From Elysia crispata (lineage: Eukaryota; Mollusca; Gastropoda; Plakobranchidae): DNA of 64,000 nucleotides. Positions within the stretch are counted from its first letter, which is position 1. Each line of letters opens with the position of its first letter. The stretch is from contig JAWDGP010005296.1 in NCBI GenBank assembly GCA_033675545.1, positions 167,501-231,500 on the forward strand, given 5' to 3'. Made by a program: the position numbers and the translations under genes. Positions 42,446 through 53,774 of this stretch are shown here, in pieces. The notes below the pieces were generated by a model. That model was not told where the DNA came from and did no database searches. It worked only from the letters and a program-made list of their open reading frames with translations.

Positions 42446-44813
42446 TCAATTGTTTTCAATATTGCTTCCAATCCGCTCATCACATATAAAAGAAAAGAAT
42501 TTCCTGGCCATCTCGGATGCTACTGGACCGCGTGGGTGTATCCCAGCGCTTTCCAGGGATAAACTGGTCTCCCAACCATCCAGGAATATCACCCTGTCTT
42601 GCAGGTCCTCAAACACTTCTCTGATGATCACCACCAGGTAGTGTGCTAAACTGTCTCCGCCAATAGCAATGTTGTAGTCATGGTTTAAAGACACGGTGTG
42701 AGGACCTCTAATTGCCACTACTGCCTGCGGGTTTCGAGCTAAAAGGCGCAAAATGGCGTCTCGGGCAGCCACCAAGCGCGAGTGGGCTACTCCGAGATGC
42801 ACAGGCGTCAAGTGCAAGAAATAATGGATTATCAAGAATTGCCGCCCCTTGGACGGAATATCGTCTATTTTGTCGGAAACACCTATGAAGTTAACGTCCA
42901 ATTGTTTCCATTCTTTTGTCACGTAAAGCGGGTGCTCGTGTGGTGAAAAGTGCACTTGAATATTATCTTTTACGCTGGATCGAGTCATTACATCAAAAAA
43001 TGGCATCGGACCATAGTCGAGACGGCCAAGCTCAGTAGAGTCGGCGACTTTGTAATACAAGCGGATACCATTAGAATCTCCGATGATCCACACGGATGAG
43101 TCTTTGAGACAAGCCCGCATCCATGTCTTAGTGACAATGGGCTCCCTGCATAGTAAGGATACCCACGTTCTGTCAGCATCTCTCCAATATCCAGTGGGAC
43201 GCGGCGTTGTCCATGAAACTTTTCGGCTAACTTTTGTACAAGGCTCGGTCGGTGAAGGCATAAATAATTGAGTTGGTATGTTAATTTCATCGCTCATATT
43301 TCCGACTTTTCTTCTTTTATAATCGAACTTAGCGTCACCTTCTTCCTCGTCATTGCCGCTTTTGGCATTGGGCTCTGTAAAAATGCGAATGTTGTCAGTA
43401 GGTACTATACTTTCCCCACGTTTCATAACGTATTTTCCCTCAGCATCAGCCATGTTATCAGGAGTAACCCTGGTCATTGTTCCAGAGACGGTCCAGTCAT
43501 TGCAGCTTAAGCGAGTGTCTAAAGGACGGGCGCAGTAGAAGTGTCCTCCTCCGTTAAGGCTAGTCATGTTACAAACACATGGACGTCCTGGTATATTTGG
43601 CGTTGCCAGACACGGAACTTCTTCTGTTATTTCCCCTTTTTTAAATCTTGCTCCCAAGAAACGGGAAAGCCCTCTGCGCACAGTTTGAACCACCATTTTT
43701 AAGAATTCTCTCGGGTAGCGCAAGGTGACTATCAGGTGTGACCTCCCAGCCCATAGACAAGAAACGTTTATCAAGTAACTGCCGTTGTTGAGGTCGGCAA
43801 CAGAAGCCATTGCTCGGGGAAACATCGAGTCGATTGGTTCTCCATTGTGATCATGCGTAGCTCCAACCCAGGCACGAACCTCGTCTCCTCCTGAGGTCCT
43901 CAGCCTACCCGCCTCATCCACCAGATCGAGGCGAGCTGTCACTGTTCCGCCAAGCTTGCAGGTTGCAGTTGAAATTTTGCCACGCATTGCATAAACTGCG
44001 AGCACTATCCGACTTTTCTTTGCGCTTGGCAGGTAGCTGGAGTCAGGAGGTTCTGGGTAGTTTAGATATTTACGTTCGTATGGATACACGTAGACATCGC
44101 CGTCTAAAAAGGGTGTAAGCGGGACTCTGCCCTTCTGTAGTGCATTTGTCCATTTCCCCTGTTTGGTGATGTTACATATTGACGGATGAGACAGGATATG
44201 TCCGTCACTTGTCTTTTGAAGACATCGGTTAATGCATTCTTCCGATGTTTTGAATCTGAATTTTCTTAGTGCTTCTTCCATGGTTATCTGACGCAATCTT
44301 TGTCCGTCAATTCTTGCATTCGGAAATTTCCGAGCCTTTCTTGCCCTCTCTTCACTCTGCATGGGGTTTCTCTCTTCTTCTTCTTCTTCTTCTTCTTCTT
44401 CTTCAGGTAACTGTGGCGGTTTCATGGCATTTTGTTGCAAGCCTTTTGGAGCAACTTTTCCTTTCGTTTTGTCGATTTCATCGGAGTATATTTTTCTTTC
44501 AGCAGTATCATTCTGGTGCTTAGATCTTTTTGAATCAACAATCATGACTCTTTTCTTAACTTGGTTGAGGTTTTCTTTTTGTTTAGCAAAATTACTTTGC
44601 CGCTCACCGCTTTTTATTGTGGTTTCCATCGCATCTATTTTTGCGTCCGAATTTACCTCCTCGTGTAATCTGAGCGTCTCAACCTCCGGTTGATTGGGAC
44701 CTGTGGTCTCGGCTGACAGAGCCTCATTATGGATCTGTTCACTTTCTTCTTTTACATCGATATAGAAAGCTTGTTTATCCGCAAATAGTTTCATGCGTGT
44801 CAAAGGATCCAAT
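42446..44813 (-). CDS. NXPE family-like protein, main coding exon
   Basis: Encodes residues 38 (shared Arg codon) to 826, ending in TGA at 42448-42446. It follows an acceptor with a long pyrimidine tract (TCTCCATCTCTATTTCAG). Domains in order: a charged, low-complexity stalk (about 39-200) with an 11-Glu run at about 175-185; the NXPE/filamin-like region (about 300-410) with VADLNNGSYLINV and WAGRSHLIVTLRYPREF; a Cys-rich link with GHFYCARPLDTRLSCNDW; and a PC-esterase-like C-terminal domain (about 570-815). The last has WIIGDSNGIRLYY (nucleophile-type Ser618), D783 and H797 in LDGW...GIHP, so the putative catalytic residues are kept. NXPE proteins are poorly characterised, secretory or membrane-bound, and related to SGNH/PC-esterases that act on O-acetyl groups of glycans; the substrate here is unknown. 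Four N-x-S/T sequons fit a lumenal location. The protein is longer than typical vertebrate NXPE (about 550 aa) because of the stalk. Confidence 0.93.
44374..44404. repeat. (CTT)n microsatellite inside the NXPE-like coding exon
   Basis: About ten CTT units on the plus strand, read as GAA/GAG on the minus strand, encode the poly-Glu run of the stalk. Confidence 0.95.
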
Positions 44814-46094
44814 CTGAAATAGAGATGGAGAGAAAGCGAGAAAATTATCGCATAAGTTTTTAATCTAGGTTATCATAAAAGAAAATTATAATATTTGCCT
44901 TATTAATAACTTTAAAAAGTGTCAAGCCGGTGGAAAATAATGGTGGAAGAATTCATTTTAGAAGAACATGTTCTGAAAAGCTTCAAGTAAATGCATTATT
45001 TGGCTTAGTTTTCCTCGTCTTGCGATTTTGTTAAAGTAGGTGTGCAGTGGATAATGGACATCTTTAGTTCGTAGCACAAACAACTCTTTGAAATTAATTT
45101 ATAAAAAAAAAAATGCTTTGATTACGTTGTCTTCCTGTAAATATGTGGTGATATGCACACAAACTATACATTTTCAAACAGTAGGAAATCTTAGTGTTGC
45201 CGCTTTAAAAAAAAAAAAAACACTATTAAAACTAAGATCTTGTATAAATGAAGATGCACCAAAAAAAATTTACGCTTTCTTTCTTTTTGTTTTTTTCTTA
45301 TACGTGACTGTCGCAACTCGCTATTTTGCACCATAGCACTCACACAAATATTCAGAAACGCCAAGTCACACAAAGTCATACAAACGATAAGTACAATTAA
45401 TATCGAGGTGCATATATAACTGTAGGCATTGCTAGATCCATTTTCTATGAAAGAGTTGAGGGTTTTTTTATTGTTTTTTGTTAGTCATTACTGTGTAAAT
45501 AAAAATAAAAAGTTGACTGAGTGATGCAATTTTTGTATCAAAGACTATTTTTGGCCACACATAAAACCACTTTCTTATGGTGTTCCTCATGCCTTGAACC
45601 TTTTCTTGAATGATTAGTATCAAAACTAGTTATGCTTTTAGTATGCAGCATACATTCCAAACTGACTTATAACAAACGGATCCTTTTACTTTTTTTGTTA
45701 ATTGTCACTGATACGCATAGAAGAAAAATGATGATGATGCACATGTATGACAAAGGTGTGTTGGAAAAGTGGCTTGGAATAAGTGAGTTCAGCATTCGCA
45801 TTGAGACGGAAGAGACACATAGATCGGCATATTGCAAGTTATTCCTGGTCCTTTGAAAATCAGAATGGCTATCTACCCCTACCAAAGGTAAAACAAACGC
45901 AATACAAACGCTTCGTTAAAAATGTTCGCAGATTTATCTATCCACTCAATGCAATTTGGGTAATTTGAAAGTGAGACACAATCATGTTTACCCCTAGTGC
46001 AACCTTCAAAGAATTAATAAAAATTATTTACTATATATCTGTATGACGAAGAAAAAACACAAAAAAACAGCAACAACAAAACAAACAAACAAAC
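44814..46094 (-). other. Intron of the NXPE-like gene
   Basis: The donor is TTCCAG/GTTTGT and the acceptor TATTTCAG. The sequence is AT-rich with no long array. Confidence 0.7.
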
Positions 46095-46207
46095 CTGGAA
46101 GAAAAAGCGCACAGGCAGAGCAAAACCACACATACAGTGGAGGTGACGGCTTTTACCGGTGAACGTTCACAAAATCGCTTTATATTGAGCACAGCCCAAG
46201 GATTCAT
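46095..46207 (-). CDS. NXPE family-like protein, first coding exon (signal anchor)
   Basis: Encodes MNPWAVLNIKRFCERSPVKA then VTSTVCVVLLCLCAFSS plus two bases of an Arg codon. This is a short basic N-terminus followed by one hydrophobic segment (about 22-37), as expected for a type II membrane protein or a signal sequence. The donor leaves phase 2, and the 44813 exon starts with the single base needed to complete AG/A, so the joined protein is 826 residues. The 5' side has its own acceptor (TTTGCTCTTTAG) ten bases before the ATG, so a non-coding exon probably lies further upstream. NXPE proteins have a membrane-anchoring N-terminus, which supports the join; transcript data would settle it. 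Confidence 0.75.
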
Positions 46208-47041
46208 CGTTCTATTTCTAAAGAGCAAAGAAAAATTTTTTATACCCCTTTGGTCTTTTGTCCTTTTATTGCTATCATTAACAACCCATTATAGGCTATT
46301 GGTTATTAAATTATGAAGATTTAAGGTCCCATAGAAGTTGCGCGATTTAGTCTTATAATTTACTTAAAACATAAGCTCCTGGTGACGAAGAAATTGACTC
46401 TGGCGGCAAGGAAACCCAGAATTCAGAACATTTAGCTAGATTCAGATCCTACGAAGAATAACACTATATCTTCATTAGAAAACTAGCTGGTATCAATGTA
46501 TCAGGATTTAATCAATGGCGCACATTTCACACAAAGGTAACTTTGTTTATATAGCATACATGCTTCGTTTACAACAGCTGTTCAGCAAAATATTTAAAAA
46601 AAAAAATTACGGAAGAAAGGGAAAGGGGAAAAAAAACAAAATAACAACAATAACAACAACAAACTTTCGGGACATTGATTTATTTGTAAGAATTAAATTT
46701 CCTATTCGCGACACCCCTTCACTTTGTTAAATTCGATATTTGGATTTAATGGCAAATAAAATAACACGCCAGAAAATTCAGGGTCCTCCACCCTCATCCA
46801 TGCGATCGCCCTAAATTTTCATGATACTTCTGCCTGTTCTCTAACCCCCTCCACATAACCAGAATCAATTTCCTCCTCCAGCAGCCCTACCCTTTCCTTC
46901 CCTAAACCATCTGATTTGGTTTTCTCTAAAAGTGCAAAATAATAATGCTCTTCCTTTTTTTCTTGTCCTATCTCATTTTTTTTTTTACTTTTCCCCCTAC
47001 GATCGTTGCAAGCTCCCTATTCAGCTCCTATCCCCCATCCC

Positions 47042-47211
<170 letters not shown>

Positions 47212-48049
47212 TCCCTCTCGCTCTCTTTCTCTCTTCCGCTCTTCTCTCTAAAATCCTCGTCCCCTCTTCCATCCAGTACACAAAAATCCCACCTATTACC
47301 CAATTTAACCTCCTTCATGTTCAGTCCCTGAAACGACAGTTTCCAACTATCTAGCCTTTCACTCACACACCCTTTACCCTCTCAGGTACTTCATCGTAAC
47401 GAAAGCCTAACTAGTCTCAAAATCAACTCATACTCTACGCTCAAATTCCTATAGCTCCTTAGCTTAAAATTATGACCCCTTATCTTAAGAGAGGGCTTTC
47501 CTCCTAATGCAAGTCTAGGTCTTTATTCTATTTTTTTTTTTAATCTCCTTATAATTTTTTTCTCGGGCAACTTAGGAGACATTAAACTTCTCAAAGCCTA
47601 GCTACATCTCGTTCTTGCCTTTTGCTTGCTCAGTAGACAATGTTTCGTTTGGCAAGATGAAGCAAAAAAAAAAAAAATTGAAATATAGAATAAACCCAAA
47701 CGAATTTATTGATACAAATCAGTACAAAACGTACAAAATTTTTTCCATACTGAAGAAAGTCATCTAGACCTATTTCATTAACGCTTTTGCAGATTAAGGA
47801 TACAATAGAAGTGAAATGATATTTCTGAGTTTTTTCAATTCTTATGGCGTTGAATTTAAAAAAAAAAGAGTAGATCTAACCATACATAGTGTGATAATAT
47901 TGATTACGGTACATCACAATATCGCAAGGATGCACTAGATATTATGCCTTCATAGCAATTATTGGGTTTACGATTATTGACTTTTGTAACGTGTTTTTAA
48001 GGAAGAAAATGTTTTAGACAACATAGCAGTAATGTGTCATGTCTCCCAC

Positions 48050-48070
48050 GCACACACACACACACACACA
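48050..48070. repeat. (CA)n microsatellite
   Basis: About ten CA units. Confidence 0.93.
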
Positions 48071-48866
48071 AGAGAGAAGATCAGCACATTTCAGATCTGC
48101 GTTTTTGACAGAAAGTGAGTTATTTCAGAGTTCCTGTTTTTATCAGCTAGATATTTATTAGTTTGCGAAGTTTATTAAGGAAATGTAATTTGATTTAGCG
48201 AAACAAAAATAAAAGAAATAAAAGTACTACTAATTTCAGCCTCCCTTGCATAAAAAAATAGCATATCCAGTGTTTGTGTTAAGAAATCTCTACTGTTCGA
48301 ATTAATGAACTGACGCTAATCCTAATTCTCAGAGGAGCCCAAATTAAAATTAAGAAGCAGATCCAAAGAAACGCTGAAATTTGGAAAAAAATACAATTAC
48401 TATGCAACAGAATATCGCACATATTTAGGAAGGCTTTTAATGCTTGTGATTATTAGACAAAGCTTTATTCCTAAAAGATTTTTATTTTGCTAAGTCGCAT
48501 TTTCCAATTGAAAAAAAAATAATAATCAATAAATAAAATTACATCACAGTGCTACATTGATTTAGCATTAAGGCCTGGGTATGATATTAATTATGTTTTG
48601 AAAAATACCTACAACAAGCAATGAACTAAATTGCTTGTTTCCCTACAATAATTCCTACAAGAAAATTACTTAGAGAATAATATGTATTATCGCTTTCCCC
48701 GTACATTATTATTACATGTTATCACCTATTTCACATGCTCAAAATATCTATCAGCTGCATTAACTGCATGTATGTTCTGGGTCACTAGTTATGTGTTGCA
48801 TGATTTTTCCCCCTCAGTGGACAATCACAGCTTTTAGGCTTGCCCAATAGGCTTGGTATCGTCGTT

Positions 48867-48881
48867 GGGGGGGGGGGGGGG
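48867..48881. repeat. G15 homopolymer
   Basis: 15 consecutive G on the plus strand. Confidence 0.95.
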
Positions 48882-49164
48882 CATTTCGCTTCACCTTCAA
48901 CCAAATTCTGAAACGGGGCATCGTGGTTGATAAACATTATCAGCTGTATTTTAAAATGTGAGGAATTAGATGTTTTTTGCATTCAATTTTTACTTTCTGA
49001 GGTAATTTAACATAAAAACGTTGTATGTTTTTTTTTCAAGTACGCTTTTTTTAAATGATGTCTTGATTGTAACTGGGTAGTTTTCTTTTAACTCACACAA
49101 ATCTAGTTTTTAGACTTTTGTCTTTATTCTTTTTACTTATTAAACCCATATAGACGCATAGATT

Positions 49165-49379
<215 letters not shown>

Positions 49380-49769
49380 CCTTTTCTTTCCGTTTCTCTT
49401 TGAGCTTGCTGGCCAAGTTTTTAATGTGATGGTTGTTGTGCAACTCCTGTTGTTTTGTTTTTTAATTGTTATAACTGTTGCTGTTTTCATTGCGATGTTG
49501 CCCAGCATTGGGCCAACGTGAATTTCTTCAAGATTTGGAACTAACTTTGTGGGAATCAGTCGGAGAGCAATTATATTTCAATTTCATAGATTTACAATAC
49601 TGTTTAGAGAGATGGAAAAAAATTAAAAGCGAAAATTATACATGTATTAGTAACAGACATAATGACAGACAGACAGGCAGACAAGTAAACGGGCAGGCTG
49701 ACAGACAGAGAAATTAAAGTAAGAAAGTAAAATAGATACAGTAGATACAGAAAGAGAAATAGAGAGAAA

Positions 49770-49771
<2 letters not shown>

Positions 49772-49834
<63 letters not shown>
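49772..49834. repeat. (GA)n microsatellite
   Basis: About 31 pure units. Confidence 0.98.
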
Positions 49835-49837
<3 letters not shown>

Positions 49838-50149
49838 GATGAGAGGTTAAACTAGTATATAGGTTTAAAAAGACTTAAATACCTAGTTAAGCTATGTAGA
49901 TAGCTAAAAGATTAAAAAAATTCTAGATCATGTTTCTATTAAGAAAACAAGTCAATAATAAGAAGATGATAATCTTCAAGGAAATTAGGCAAAAAAAATT
50001 GTCACGCACGCCAGATCCATGTCTTTGCAAAAGAGGCACATCCGCATTCGTATAAGCACGGTACAAACCAAAGCCAACCCAAAAACTATTTTAGATATTT
50101 CTGAGGTTTCGCAGGAAAGGCTTACGGACCCTAAGCTAGACTACGACGT

Positions 50150-50720
50150 AGAATTTTTAGACTGACCGACATCATTTGCATAAACTCTAAGGGTTACATG
50201 ATGACTGCTAGCGATGCTCTAATGCTACCGTTACTGAGTGCTAGCCTGAACCAGGTGCAAGCGCGCTATGGAGAATGTGTTTCCACTGCTCCACTGCATG
50301 CTCACACAGTTACATTACATAACAATCACATGATCCGAGACAGTGTTACCAGCAGCAGCAGATTTCACTGGTCTAAACAGCTGACCAGACTGACCAGATC
50401 TAACGCTTGCTTGCGGCTTCCGATGTAAACAACGCAGGCCGATTTGCACACGTCACTAGGGAAACCACGTGTTTGTTACGTTATGACTCATTCTTACGGT
50501 ACGTTACTCAATCTGCGGAACATGGCTTTTTACCCCAGGTGACCAAAGTCATGCGGGAGACACAGAAAGAAGAGACAGGAAGGAAAGTCGCATGGCACTG
50601 CGAGACAACTTTGTTGCAGCTAGTAAGTTCTAAAGGACTGCGCGCTGAGATTTCTTGACTGGCGAATGTAACTGTAATCAGCGCAGTGCTGTCCATAGAG
50701 AAAGTAGCGGTTAGCAAAGA
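50150..50720. promoter_or_regulatory. Promoter-like patch with AP-1 site, E-box and splice donor
   Basis: Raised GC and CpG compared with the flanks. It has CACGTG at 50466-50471, the palindromic AP-1 consensus ATGACTCAT at 50483-50491, and CACACGTCAC nearby. A plus-strand donor, GCAGCTA/GTAAGT, lies at 50623. This could be the start region and a non-coding first exon for RPL38 (about 3.1 kb downstream), for the NXPE-like gene on the other strand, or both. A pyrimidine-led CTTTTTACCCC at about 50526 resembles a TOP start but is weak. Confidence 0.35.
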
Positions 50721-50860
50721 TTTCTCTTTCTTTATCCCTGTCTTTCTCTGTTTTGCTTTGGTCTTTCTATCTGTTTGTATATGGGACTCTCTCCAATGAG
50801 AAAGAGAGAAAGAGGGAGAAACAGAGACAGACACAGAGAGTGACAGAGTCAAAGGGTGAC

Positions 50861-50975
<115 letters not shown>

Positions 50976-52133
50976 GAGAGTTTATATGAAAGTACATGAC
51001 CTCATAACGAATGTGGTGATTGAATGTAAAAGAGAAATTTTCATCGCATGATATAGCGAGATATATATAAAGAACTAATCGGGCCATTTATTCTTCAAAT
51101 TACATGAATTGCAACTCGCAACAATGCATTAATTCTGTCTGAACTTTTAAAGCTTTAAAGTTCATGATGAGAAGAAATCACCGAGTTTAAATCAAATGTT
51201 AAGAAACAACATTTGGTCTTCATCTATATCTATCAGTCATTGAGACGACAACAAGAGTGATGTCGTGGCCAGACTGTGGCTGACTCTAATGGTTTTCCGA
51301 AGCGAGATTAAATTTGTTGCTTGGGCGCTGACCTAAAATAAACTTTTGCAGGCTAAATCGGGACTTTCCTTTCTCTTTTTTTATGTCTTCGCTCACACGT
51401 TTGAAAACTGTGGAGGTGAAGATAAACCTAACAAAAAAAAAAATAGAAAAAAAATTGAAGGAAAGCATATTATAAAATAAAAATAGAGTTTAAATTGAAA
51501 TATCCTGTGAAGTGAAAATGCCCCACAGTGTCTCTAAAGTGTCCATCTCTTTTAACTGCCCAGTCGTAATATATGACTGTAGTATGCATGGGATATTGTG
51601 CAAGCTTTGTGACCTGCAATATTTATAAGGGTTGTACATTTTCTACGCGCTTTGTTCGAGAGGATAATTTATCAAGTCGGCGCTCCTAAAATCGTTTCAA
51701 ATCATTTCTGCTGTATGTTTCATCAATGTTGTATAGACATGAACGTTCTTAGTTTGCTTTCATAGAAAAGAGACGTCAGGTCGTGTTACAACTTTGTGCA
51801 GAGGCTCGTTTCTAAGGTGGGTGATTTGTCACCCGAGGCAATGAATGTTCAGCATGTTTTCTCACATTTTTACCAGGTTTGAGCACGAGAAGGGCTGTTT
51901 TTACAGCTCTTCTTATCATTTTCTTGGTTTTCATTATCTCTGTGGTATTTAAGGTCATATTTCATCGACTTTGTTGTTGATTAGAAGTTTTAGCAATAAA
52001 TTTGTTGTTTCTTCCAATCATTTACATAAAAAGTACACCTTCATCATCCTCTTCTTGAACATGGGTTGATTTTACTATACCATAGATCTGAATATTTATC
52101 AACGCTTCATTTACATTCGCTTTTTATTTCTGC

Positions 52134-52138
<5 letters not shown>

Positions 52139-52219
<81 letters not shown>

Positions 52220-52227
52220 TTTTTTTT
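52139..52227. repeat. (AT)n followed by T26
   Basis: 31 AT units directly followed by 26 T. Confidence 0.98.
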
Positions 52228-53319
52228 GCTGACGCTTTCTTTGTGCAATTTTGCAGGGTTAACTTCAGTAATCCTTTGCAGACAGACAAAATTTATTATT
52301 GGTATTTTGTCCTTCCATTATTAGGCCCTTTAGTCTTAGACGATTGCTGTTGATTGGTTGCCTTTGATAAAAATGATTGCATTCGCAAAGAACAAAAGGA
52401 TTTGAAATATAACTCAGAATGTAATGGCAGAGGTGGTATCAACATTAAACGACCTTTTTTTCCTCATAGTTTCTTGAAGAGTCTAATAGCGAGATGTCGC
52501 TAAAATTAACATCCAACGACAATCAAGCTAAAAGAACGTGAAAAGGCCTCGATTGCAGAGAATGAAATGCTAGATAATTAAAATCATCAACTAAAAATAT
52601 GGGTATCAAACACACGAATTTCTTTTTTATAACTAATCTAAAAATGTCATATGAATTCCTTTTGGAACAATACGTTCACCTCACGGTGTCATTATTGCGA
52701 TCTTTGAAAGCTACGAAGAATTTACTTGGTATGGATTAGGAGAATACCTAAACGAGATTAATAAATTAAAAAATGTTGTTAAATGATCGATATATCTTAT
52801 TATTTTTCATTGTTTAGACTGCATTTGAATATAACATAAGTTTAAATTTTTAATCTAAAAAATATAAAAGTCATTGTTTGGATCCTATCCATGTTTCTGA
52901 AAATAAATTTGTTTACTTCCTTTTTCTCTTTCACTTCTCCTGTGCTGGTTCGTAAGTACTTTCACTCTAAATAAAATCATTTGAAATCTTATTTATTTCT
53001 TGACATCAGTGGTAATCAGCTTAATTTAATCTTGTTTCGTTTTCTATGCTTTCTATTTAATCAAACTATTTTACTCTAATTTTATTTCTCATGTGTTAAC
53101 CTACATTGAAAGATCGATTACACGAAATTCGCTCTACCTTTCTTTAATTAAATTATTTATTTTAACCATACGTGATGGTAGCTTGAAAACTTATTGACTA
53201 AAGAATTAAAAAAAATAAGCGAAAGAAAACTTTTTAATCACAATTTACAAAGATATCATCTATTATATTCCTACTATGATAACGGTGAAGGATACAGATC
53301 TGAAAAATGATTGTGTCTC

Positions 53320-53690
53320 AGATTAGATCCAGCTTAGTCTATTTCTAGATCTAATCTAGACCTGGCAAGATTTCTCGGGCAGATTTCTCATCTAATCTAG
53401 ATCTAGATCTACCCATTTTAGTAGTAATTAATTCTGATGATAAGTTTTGAAGCTAAAGAGCTATCACCATAATGTGTATAGATCTATCTAGACTCTAGAT
53501 CTTTATTCAAGTTTTGTCATCAACAATTTTTGCATTATGCACTGCATGTAGAATTCATGTAGATTTCTAGATTATCTAGATCTAGAGTCTATGTCAAACT
53601 GATAGACCTGATTTTTGGTAAGCTTGGGTATTTCACCTCTTCCATTTGTAAATTCAGATAGTTAAATACTAGAATCTAGATATGATTTAA
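53320..53690. repeat. TAGATCT-rich patch
   Basis: More than ten AGATCT/CTAGAT/TCTAGA words at irregular spacing, directly upstream of the first coding exon of RPL38. It has no fixed period, so it is not a classical satellite. Confidence 0.6.
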
Positions 53691-53742
53691 ATAAAATTAA
53701 TTACCCTTCTTAGACTTATATATTTTTTTTTATTTGTTCCAG

Positions 53743-53774
53743 GACTAGATTAGTCTGGTATCAAGACAGCCATG
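53743..53774 (+). CDS. RPL38: RPL38 exon with start codon
   Basis: A short exon of which only the last three bases, ATG at 53772-53774, are coding; the donor ATG/GTAAGC follows at once. A good acceptor (TATTTGTTCCAG) precedes 53743, so a non-coding first exon is likely further upstream, as I recall for vertebrate RPL38. Splicing directly after the start codon is common in ribosomal protein genes. Confidence 0.9.

Larger units (their letters stand above)
50976..53742. other. Region upstream of RPL38 coding start
   Basis: No coding exon seen. It contains (AT)n with T26 at 52139-52227 and the TAGATCT-rich patch at 53320-53690. Part of it is probably the 5' intron of RPL38. Confidence 0.5.
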
